A DNA stretch of 9,052 nt. Origin: JBGPBY01 sp041481485 (GTDB lineage Bacteria > Acidobacteriota > Terriglobia > 20CM-2-55-15). The DNA lies in the NCBI GenBank assembly GCA_041481485.1, contig JBGPBY010000291.1:1-9052 (forward strand), in the 5' to 3' direction. Below the pieces are notes generated by a model. That model worked only from the letters and a program-made list of their open reading frames with translations. It searched no databases and was not told the DNA's origin. This document shows positions 1 through 5,115 of the stretch, piece after piece (the first letter of the stretch is position 1; every line of letters starts with the position of its first letter). The position numbers and the translations under genes are program-made.

Positions 1-20
1 GGGCTTGCATTCGCTCCGCT

Positions 21-38
21 CATGGACCGCCCCTACAG
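21..38. repeat. Half-copy of a GACCGCC-type short repeat, 3' of the SnoaL-like gene
   Basis: The 18 bases match those at 5098-5115 in 16 positions (core GACCGC, then a shared CCTACAG). The bases to the left do not form the matching stem arm seen in the other copies, so only half of the hairpin is recognisable. It lies 18 bases beyond the stop codon of the minus-strand gene ending at 57, so it would be in that gene's mRNA tail. The upstream part is close to the window edge and cannot be judged fully. Confidence 0.5.
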
Positions 39-56
39 TAGCTCAATTCGAAACTC

Positions 57-1235
57 CTACCGCGTGACGTCGCGGCCCTTGTCCGACAGTCCGTCTTCCC
101 AGCTGCTCCAGCCGGAGTTCATGCCGTAAGGCGACTCCTGCAGGATCGCTTCGATGCGGCGGATCTTTCCCTTTTCCACCTTGAACATTTCTGCGATCTC
201 CCAGGTGAACGGACGAGTTGGACCGCCGGAAACATTACGTCCGTCCGGTGTCTGAAAGTGGCGCGTATCTCCGGCGGAGTGGTCGAAGAAGGCGAAACTG
301 AATGCGAGGCCCCGCTCCACGTCGATTGCGACAAAACGCCGGTCGCGGATGCGCGTGACAAAGTGAATCAGTCCGGACTTGAATTGCTCCATGCAGCTCC
401 AGGCTGCGGAGTAACCGGTCGCCGTCTTTGGATCCGGCTTTGGCTGTCCATTGTTCGTCGTCCGGCCGCCGTTTTCGAAGCGATCGCAGTCATCAGCAAA
501 CGGGTAATCGCCTTTGCCGTCGTTTTGCTGCATGCCGGAAAAATACATGTTCGAAATGCGAAACAGGTCCGCGCGCGACATCCGTTCGGCGGGCGGGACC
601 GTCTGAGTGAAGAGAGGATTAGGGGCGCCTGCCGCCTCGATGTTCTGAGCGGCGCCGGCGTTCCGAACGATGAGATTTTCCATCTCCGTGATCTGACGAT
701 TCACGATCTTCAGGCGCAATGCAATGGCGGAAGGACCTCCGTTCGTGCTCGATCCGCCGCCTCCGCGCGCCGCTGCGGGTGCGGCGCCTGGTGCGCCCTG
801 TGCTGGAGCAGCTCCAGGTGCGCCACGGCCTGGGGCTGGGGCGGGTCCGCGCTGTCCGGCGGCCGGAGGAGCAGCGGCATTCGGAGCTTCACCCGGCCGG
901 GGCGTGGCTCCCTCCGTGATCGTTCCGATGAAGGCCACCTGTCCGGCCTCGACATCGGTGACGAACAGTTGGTATTTCCCTTTTGAAAGCGTCGAACGCC
1001 AGAATCCATCTCCGAGATTCAGGCGCTGTCCGTTCTCCGAAAACTTCGCGTTTGACGCCAGCGGTAGGCGCTTCGGATCATGCGCAATCACGGCATCCAG
1101 ATATTGATCGACAAATCCCTCCAGACATGCGCGATCGCACGGCCCGGATCCTCTGGTGTTGTTCTGCTGTGCAATGGCGACGATCCCTCCGCATAGGAGG
1201 ATTCCTAGTCCGGCCAATCGAGCAAGTCTTCGCAT
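57..1235 (-). CDS. Secreted protein with two SnoaL-like (DUF8021-type) halves split by an Ala/Gly/Pro linker
   Basis: 392 residues from the chosen ATG. Residues 1-22 form a signal peptide (MRRLARLAG, a hydrophobic stretch, then AIAQ), so the product is exported to the periplasm or outside. Residues 33-107 begin with CDRAC and continue with a helix (FVDQYLDAVIAHDP) and PLASNAKFSENGQ, as in NTF2/SnoaL-like proteins and DUF8021 proteins. The matching beta strands resume at about 169-191 (ALRLKIVN, ITEMENLIVR). Between them lies a low-complexity linker. A second similar half runs from about 217 to 372 (SRADLFRISNMYFSGM, then WEIAEMFKVEKGKIRRIEA). Cysteines are at 33, 37, 250 and 281. The open frame extends to 1283, but the ATG at 1235 is preferred: it has AAAGGTGG five bases upstream, starts directly with the signal peptide, and lies downstream of a promoter candidate. 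No catalytic residues are evident. The family call is from memory of motifs and the enzymatic role is unknown. Confidence 0.8.
   Translation of the reverse strand: MRRLARLAGLGILLCGGIVAIAQQNNTRGSGPCDRACLEGFVDQYLDAVIAHDPKRLPLASNAKFSENGQRLNLGDGFWRSTLSKGKYQLFVTDVEAGQVAFIGTITEGATPRPGEAPNAAAPPAAGQRGPAPAPGRGAPGAAPAQGAPGAAPAAARGGGGSSTNGGPSAIALRLKIVNRQITEMENLIVRNAGAAQNIEAAGAPNPLFTQTVPPAERMSRADLFRISNMYFSGMQQNDGKGDYPFADDCDRFENGGRTTNNGQPKPDPKTATGYSAAWSCMEQFKSGLIHFVTRIRDRRFVAIDVERGLAFSFAFFDHSAGDTRHFQTPDGRNVSGGPTRPFTWEIAEMFKVEKGKIRRIEAILQESPYGMNSGWSSWEDGLSDKGRDVTR
771..824 (-). repeat. Tandem nonapeptide repeat inside the linker of the SnoaL-like gene
   Basis: Residues 138-155 of the encoded protein are two tandem nine-residue units, GAPGAAPAQ and GAPGAAPAA. 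They lie inside a longer Ala/Gly/Pro/Arg-rich tract (residues about 111-168, bases 732-905) that ends in RGGGGSSTNGG. The codons of the two units differ (for example GGAGCTGCTCCAGC against GGCGCCGCACCC), so this is not a very recent slippage duplication. Confidence 0.7.
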
Positions 1236-1263
1236 ACCGTCCACCTTTCTGTTATGGCGACGC

Positions 1264-1272
1264 ATTCTACCA
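1264..1272 (-). promoter_or_regulatory. Candidate extended -10 promoter of the SnoaL-like gene
   Basis: On the minus strand the sequence reads TGGTAGAAT, an extended -10 (TGn) followed by TAGAAT, five of six matches to TATAAT. No convincing -35 hexamer is present at 16-18 bases, as expected for an extended -10 promoter. Transcription would start near 1257 and give a leader of about 22 bases with the ribosome binding site. This position excludes the upstream ATG at 1283 as the start. Confidence 0.4.
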
Positions 1273-1296
1273 GACAGAAGCAAATGCGTTATCCAA

Positions 1297-1355
1297 GCGT
1301 GAGCCGGTGGAAAGCCAGGACGCTATCCAATTCAGCCGCGTAGCGGCGGCAGATC
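1297..1355 (+). repeat. Decayed single copy of the composite hairpin repeat
   Basis: It contains GCGTGAGCCGGTGGAAA at 1297-1313, matching 4997-5013 in 16 of 17 bases. A 20-base non-conserved gap follows, then a 22-base module at 1334-1355 starting AGCCGCGTAGCGGCG and ending CAGATC, matching 5033-5054 in 21 of 22 bases. The second module folds as GCCGC-GTA-GCGGC. The left arm of the first hairpin, intact at 4991-4998, is degraded here. The copy lies just after the stop codon of the minus-strand amidohydrolase and upstream of the next gene's promoter. Confidence 0.8.
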
Positions 1356-1362
1356 AGGAAAA

Positions 1363-2163
1363 TCATTTATCAAAAAACAACTTCAGCGGAGTTACTGAAC
1401 TAATCTTGCGGCGATCGTCAGAGTCCGGCACCCATTCGACCAAATCATTCAGCGTGCGCTGGTAAGTTTCGGTGGATTCGAATCCGGCGAACGGCGCGTC
1501 GCTGCCCCAGACCAGACGCTCGGGGCCTGCGGCCTTGAGCAGTTCGCGGGCATATTCCCGGGCCCGCTCTCGTGTCACCCGATAAGCGCCCGACAATTTC
1601 ACCCACGTGCGACCAGTATCGATTGAACGCAGTACGGCCTGGAAAGTAGGACAGTTCACCCCGGAAGCCGGATCCGGATTGCCGAAGTGATCGATGACGA
1701 TTTTCACGCCGGATGCCTCGATATGCGGAAGTATTCCTGGAAGCCGCTCTGCTCCCACATGCAAGTGAATGTGCCAGTCGAGATCGCGGATGCGCCGCAG
1801 GAGAATCCGATACTCGTGAGAGTCAATCGAAGGCGGCGATTCCAGCGCGATCCAGACCAGACGAACACCAATCACGCCATCGTCTTTCATGTGCTGCAGC
1901 GTGTACCGGTCGATCGAGGGATCGACAATTACCGTTGCCCTCAACCGTTGGTTTGCCTTCGCCGCGGCGATCGTGTAGTCGTTGTACGTGCCGAAAAGAC
2001 TCGCGGCCGTAATGACCCCGTATTGAATTCCATGTCTGCCCAGCGCCGCAAGGTGCTGCTCGACGGTGTATTCGTAGTTCGGCCGATGGCGCGGCCTGTC
2101 CACCATTGGCAGGTCTTTCGTCCAGACGTGGGCGTGACTATCGACCAGCGCTGCTTCGTCCAT
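1363..2163 (-). CDS. Amidohydrolase, COG3618 / 2-pyrone-4,6-dicarboxylate lactonase-like
   Basis: 266 residues, a normal length for a one-domain metal-dependent TIM-barrel hydrolase, with no signal peptide and so probably cytoplasmic. Visible motifs are DSHAHVW at 8-14 (the HxH of strand 1), GVRLVW at 99-104, HIHLHV at 131-136, VIDHFG at 156-161, KLSGAYR at 189-195 and WGSDAPF at 219-225 (the strand-8 aspartate D222). This order is that of the amidohydrolase_2 family, which includes 2-pyrone-4,6-dicarboxylate lactonase and L-fuconolactone or other lactone hydrolases. The likely reaction is hydrolysis of a lactone or ring ester, or decarboxylation of a related acid; the substrate is not identifiable. 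The start is fixed by DSHAHVW following so closely. No good ribosome binding site is present, but the gene overlaps the end of the transporter gene by 26 bases, suggesting coupled translation. Confidence 0.88.
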   Translation of the reverse strand: MDEAALVDSHAHVWTKDLPMVDRPRHRPNYEYTVEQHLAALGRHGIQYGVITAASLFGTYNDYTIAAAKANQRLRATVIVDPSIDRYTLQHMKDDGVIGVRLVWIALESPPSIDSHEYRILLRRIRDLDWHIHLHVGAERLPGILPHIEASGVKIVIDHFGNPDPASGVNCPTFQAVLRSIDTGRTWVKLSGAYRVTRERAREYARELLKAAGPERLVWGSDAPFAGFESTETYQRTLNDLVEWVPDSDDRRKISSVTPLKLFFDK

Positions 2164-3451
2164 AAGAAGGCTTTGCGAAAACCAGAATCGCGCCGATCAC
2201 CGAAAAGAATCCCACCGCAAGCAGAGCCGGCTGGTAGACACCCGTCACTTCCTTGATTTTTCCGATCAAAGTCGGAGCCGCAAGACCCGACAGGTTTCCG
2301 ATGGATACCACCATCGCGATTCCAACCGCAGCAGTTCTCTGATCAAAAGTTTCACTGATGCCGGAAAGAAACGGACCTTTCATTCCGAAGATTCCGATTC
2401 CTGATACGGACAAAGCGATCATCGTCACCAGAGGTGATGTAATCCAATAACACGACATCATACCGGCCGCAGCGACAAATGCCGCGATGGCGGTATGCCA
2501 GTTCCGTTCTCCTCGAACATCGGAATGCTTCGCCCAATAAATCATTGCCAGCGATCCGAACGCAAACGGAATGGCACTCACAAAGCCTGTGGCAATGTTC
2601 CCCAGTCCGAAATCGTGCACGATCTGCGGCAGCCATATGCTCAGGCCGTAACTCGGCATTGCCGTCGCAAAGAAAACCAACGACAACACGATCACGCGGC
2701 TGTCTGCAAGCATTCGAAGCGATTCCCCAAGCTTCATTTGATGAGATCTTTCAGGATGCGCGGCGCGCTCCTTGTCGATGGCGCTTTGTATCCATTCTCG
2801 TTCCTCGGGCGTCAACCATTGGGCTTCACACGGCGTATCGGTGAGGATGAACCATATCAGCAGACCGATGACAACGCATGGAATCGCTTCAAGAATGTAC
2901 AACCACTGCCACCCCTTCACGCCGAGCATGCCATCGAGATTGAGCAGAAATCCGGAGATCGGAGCGCCGACAACGCTCGCCAAAGGAATGCCGATCGCAA
3001 ACATGCCGACATAGCGCGCCCGGTATCGCTGAGGAAACCAGTACGTGAGATATAGCATCACGCCCGGGAAAAGTCCCGCCTCGACCGCACCGAGAAGCAC
3101 GCGAACCGCATAGAACGAGTACTTCCCCTTGATCAGAACCATCGATCCGGCCACGATGCCGCATGTGATCATGATGCGGGCCAGCCAACGACGCGCTCCG
3201 ACGCGCTCCAGAATGTAATTGCTGGGCACTTCAAACAGCAGATACCCAATGAAGAAAATACCGGCTCCGAATCCGAAGACGGACGGCGACATTCCGAGGT
3301 CCTTGCTGGCCGAGATCGCCGCGAAACCGATATTGACGCGATCGATGAATGAAAATATGTATCCCAGCAGCAAGAGCGGAATGCATCGGCGGCTCACGCG
3401 CTTGAAAAGTTGGGATTCCGAAACAGGGGTGAAACCAGCGACTTCCTTCAT
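2138..3451 (-). CDS. MFS transporter, anion:cation symporter (ACS) family
   Basis: 437 residues from the chosen ATG, typical for a 12-helix inner-membrane MFS permease. Family signatures are FSFIDRVNIGFA (about 33-44) in helix 1, FFIGYLLFEVPSNYILERVGARRW (about 66-89) across helix 2 and the conserved loop, and RVLLGAVEAGLFPGVMLYLTYWFP in helix 4. A charged cytoplasmic loop (LTPEEREWIQ, then KERAAHPE) separates the two six-helix halves. These are hallmarks of the ACS family, which takes up organic anions such as phthalate, tartrate, hydroxyphenylacetate or sugar acids with protons. The open frame continues upstream to 3784, but that extension is antisense to the neighbouring gene's signal-peptide region and has no membrane or family features, so the start at 3451 is used. 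There is no clear ribosome binding site, and the promoter candidate leaves a leader of only about 9 bases. Overlap with the following amidohydrolase suggests that it imports that enzyme's substrate. Confidence 0.92.
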   Translation of the reverse strand: MKEVAGFTPVSESQLFKRVSRRCIPLLLLGYIFSFIDRVNIGFAAISASKDLGMSPSVFGFGAGIFFIGYLLFEVPSNYILERVGARRWLARIMITCGIVAGSMVLIKGKYSFYAVRVLLGAVEAGLFPGVMLYLTYWFPQRYRARYVGMFAIGIPLASVVGAPISGFLLNLDGMLGVKGWQWLYILEAIPCVVIGLLIWFILTDTPCEAQWLTPEEREWIQSAIDKERAAHPERSHQMKLGESLRMLADSRVIVLSLVFFATAMPSYGLSIWLPQIVHDFGLGNIATGFVSAIPFAFGSLAMIYWAKHSDVRGERNWHTAIAAFVAAAGMMSCYWITSPLVTMIALSVSGIGIFGMKGPFLSGISETFDQRTAAVGIAMVVSIGNLSGLAAPTLIGKIKEVTGVYQPALLAVGFFSVIGAILVFAKPSYGRSSAGR

Positions 3452-3466
3452 ATGATGCGACCGCGA

Positions 3467-3495
3467 ATTATTAGGCAGCCGCGACGATGTTGCAA
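3467..3495 (-). promoter_or_regulatory. Candidate promoter of the transporter-amidohydrolase operon
   Basis: The minus strand reads TTGCAA (3495-3490), a 17-base spacer, then AATAAT (3472-3467), five of six matches to the -10 consensus. The TTGCAA is its own reverse complement and is shared with the plus-strand promoter candidate. The start point would be near 3460, about 9 bases before the ATG, consistent with the absence of a Shine-Dalgarno sequence for this gene. Confidence 0.4.
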
Positions 3496-3519
3496 TCGGG
3501 AAACGGCGGAAGTTATAAG
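3490..3519 (+). promoter_or_regulatory. Candidate promoter of the secreted isomerase-Dabb operon
   Basis: TTGCAA (3490-3495), an 18-base spacer, then TATAAG (3514-3519), five of six matches to TATAAT. Transcription would start near 3526, giving a leader of about 29 bases that contains AGGAGG at 3541-3546, eight bases before the ATG at 3555. It is the best promoter-like sequence in the window. No inverted repeat suggesting a dedicated operator is obvious besides TTGCAA itself. Confidence 0.5.
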
Positions 3520-3554
3520 ATGTCGGACGAAGTTTCGAACAGGAGGCCATTACC

Positions 3555-4514
3555 ATGTCGCATTTTCGGATCATCCTGATTGCGGTCATCACGGGTTTCA
3601 TTCTGTTGTCGGCAGTCACTTCCGCGGCGCCCCCGGCATTGCAGGCGCCGCAGGCACGATCCTGCACGCCACTGCCTGACGAGAAAATCGCTGTCCAGAT
3701 GTATTCGATGAATGGCGCGTTGCGCGATCCAAATGCGGCCGCTGGAGGACGAGGTGGACGCGGCGGCACACCAACGTCGATCATCGAATCCGTGCTGGCC
3801 GGACTTCATACCATTGGCTACAAAAACACCGAGCTTGCCGGGATCTTTGGCCAGCCCATTGATACGGTTCGTCCATTGCTCGAAAAGAACCGGATCAAAG
3901 TCATCGGTAACCACGGGAATTTAACCAACGACATGACGGCTTGGGCACAAACGATCGCGGATGCGCAAGCTCTGGGTCAGACTGCGATGATCGGCTCTGC
4001 AGGATTTGGTCAGCCCGGATTGGGCGGAGGATTGCCTAATGTCCTCGCTACTGCGGCGAATCTCAACAAACTTGGCGAGGCCGCTGCGGCAAAAGGTTAT
4101 GCCCTGTATATGCACAATCACGCGGCCGAGATCGCCACAAAATACGAATACGACATCAAAAAGAACGGGAAGCCCGAATCCGTGAGCGCATTGGAGATCG
4201 TTGCGGCAAATACGGATCCGCGTTACGTGCATTTTGAAATCGACGTGCACTGGGCCCTGAACGCGTACAAACTCAATCAGGACGATTTGATTGCGTTTCT
4301 GAACCGGCTGAAGGGACGCATCATTGCGCTGCATGTCAAAGACACCGCCCCTGATGGAACGATCACAGACCTGGGCGCCGGCATCATTGATTGGCCTCGC
4401 GTGTACGCCGCGGCCGGTCCGGATGTGAAGTACTACATCTGGGAATACGACGGCGCGCCCGATCCGTTGAAGAATGCCGAAATCGCCTACAAGTACATGC
4501 GCTGTCTGAAGTAG
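3555..4514 (+). CDS. Secreted sugar phosphate isomerase/epimerase-like TIM barrel protein
   Basis: 319 residues with a strong ribosome binding site (AGGAGG, eight-base spacing). Residues 1-24 form a Sec signal peptide (IILIAVITGFILLSAVTSA), so the protein is exported. The mature part is a xylose-isomerase-like (AP endonuclease 2 type) TIM barrel: IAVQMYSM at 45-52, IGYKNTELAG at 87-96, VIGNHG at 116-121, MHNHAAE at 186-192, FEIDVHW at 227-233, LHVKD at 259-263 and IWEYD at 295-299. The probable divalent metal ligands are E192, D230, H260 and E297, the positions used in this family. A glycine/arginine-rich insert (AAAGGRGGRGGT, 61-72) sits in the first beta-alpha loop. Known relatives act on keto-sugars, inosose or related polyols; the substrate here is unknown. 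It is probably co-transcribed with the Dabb gene that follows and divergent from the transporter operon. Confidence 0.9.
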   Translation: MSHFRIILIAVITGFILLSAVTSAAPPALQAPQARSCTPLPDEKIAVQMYSMNGALRDPNAAAGGRGGRGGTPTSIIESVLAGLHTIGYKNTELAGIFGQPIDTVRPLLEKNRIKVIGNHGNLTNDMTAWAQTIADAQALGQTAMIGSAGFGQPGLGGGLPNVLATAANLNKLGEAAAAKGYALYMHNHAAEIATKYEYDIKKNGKPESVSALEIVAANTDPRYVHFEIDVHWALNAYKLNQDDLIAFLNRLKGRIIALHVKDTAPDGTITDLGAGIIDWPRVYAAAGPDVKYYIWEYDGAPDPLKNAEIAYKYMRCLK

Positions 4515-4521
4515 TAACGGC

Positions 4522-4818
4522 ATGTTCGTGCATAGCGTCTATTTCTGGCTGAAGCCGGAGCTCAGCGCGTCGGAAAAGCAAACGTTTCTGAAGGGTCTCG
4601 ATTCACTGACGAAGATCCATTCGGTGCGTTACGGCTGGTACGGAAAGCCCGCAGCGACGGACCGCCCCGTGATCGATCGCACGTATTCGTACGGGTTGGT
4701 CGTCGTTTTCGACAATGAGGCGGGACACGACGCATACCAGTCCGATTCGGTTCATGATGCTTTCCGCGGACTGAAAGACCTTTGGATAAATGTGCGGATC
4801 TACGATTTCGAAACGTGA
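4522..4818 (+). CDS. Dabb-domain (stress-responsive alpha/beta barrel) small protein
   Basis: 98 residues, the usual size of a single Dabb domain. The start MFVHSVYFWLKPE with H4 is the typical first strand. A helix (SEKQTFLKGLDSL) follows, then a strand with GKPAATDRP, a hydrophobic strand YSYGLVVVFDN, the helix GHDAYQSDSVHDAFRG, and a last strand VRIYDF. Such proteins form dimeric ferredoxin-like barrels. Some, such as the plant olivetolic acid cyclase, cyclise polyketides; most bacterial ones have unknown ligands. There is no signal peptide, so it is cytoplasmic. The gene begins seven bases after the preceding stop with only a weak ribosome binding site, so it is probably translated from the same mRNA as the isomerase-like gene. 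Its cytoplasmic location beside an exported enzyme is a small puzzle. Confidence 0.9.
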   Translation: MFVHSVYFWLKPELSASEKQTFLKGLDSLTKIHSVRYGWYGKPAATDRPVIDRTYSYGLVVVFDNEAGHDAYQSDSVHDAFRGLKDLWINVRIYDFET

Positions 4819-4835
4819 TGCATCCCGAATCGCTT

Positions 4836-5054
4836 GATCTGCCGCGCCTCCGGCGCTGGAAGTGCTACCAGTGTTTCCTTTCCACGGGCTTACGCCCGTG
4901 GCTAGCGAACTGCCGCCGCTCCGCGGCTCAGAATATCCGGAGAATGTTCTCGACACGGTTTTGAGCCGCGGAGCGGCGGCAGTCCTTTAGCCACCGGCGT
5001 AAGCCGGTGGAAAACAAAAAACAAAACATTTAAGCCGCGTAGCGGCGACAGATC
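4836..5054. repeat. Large REPIN-like palindrome made of head-to-head composite hairpin units
   Basis: This occupies most of the gene-free stretch 4819-5109 between convergent genes. Its core is an inverted repeat, 4879-4930 against 4962-5013, matching in 47 of 52 positions around a 31-base centre and including 22 perfect pairs (4909-4930 with 4962-4983). Each arm holds a hairpin of the first type (4882-4901, CCACGGGC-TTAC-GCCCGTGG; 4991-5010, CCACCGGC-GTAA-GCCGGTGG) and one of the second type (GCCGC-GGA-GCGGC). Outside the core, each side carries a further second-type module ending in CAGATC: 4836-4857 (minus) and 5033-5054 (plus), each about 20 bases from the first-type hairpin. No coding potential or transposase is present. 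Modular inverted hairpins between genes are characteristic of REP/REPIN elements mobilised in trans; the family assignment is inferred. Confidence 0.85.
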
Positions 5055-5090
5055 CAGCAAAACCAACGCGTCACGCCGAATCTAAATCGT

Positions 5091-5115
5091 GCGCGGTCAT
5101 AGACCGCGCCTACAG
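5091..5115 (-). repeat. Hairpin repeat abutting the stop codon of the DUF2071 gene
   Basis: A perfect eight-base stem (GCGCGGTC at 5091-5098, GACCGCGC at 5102-5109) with a three-base loop. In the minus-strand mRNA the hairpin begins immediately after the TAG stop (5112-5110). The 18 bases 5098-5115 match 21-38 in 16 positions, so the repeat includes the stop codon. It lacks a following U-run, so it is not a standard intrinsic terminator, though it could stabilise the mRNA end or slow polymerase. Confidence 0.7.

Noticed and set aside
258..986. Plus-strand reading frame opposite the SnoaL-like gene
   Set aside because: Cys/Arg-rich shadow translation with no motifs; the opposite frame has a signal peptide, ribosome binding site and recognisable fold.
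1236..1283. Upstream ATG at 1283 as the start of the SnoaL-like gene
   Set aside because: It adds 16 charged residues before the signal peptide, lies upstream of the promoter candidate, and lacks the good ribosome binding site found before the ATG at 1235.
3452..3784. Upstream extension of the transporter reading frame by 111 codons
   Set aside because: It is antisense to the leader and signal-peptide region of the divergent gene, has no membrane or family features, and the 437-residue form already has the normal ACS-family length and N-terminus.
4879..5030. Intrinsic terminators at the strong hairpins
   Set aside because: On the plus strand the right hairpin is followed by an A-rich run, not T. 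On the minus strand the T-run comes before the hairpin rather than after it. The classic stem plus U-tract arrangement is absent in both directions.
4836..5054. CRISPR array
   Set aside because: The repeats are in opposite orientations, of two kinds, and without a series of regular spacers; no cas genes are present.
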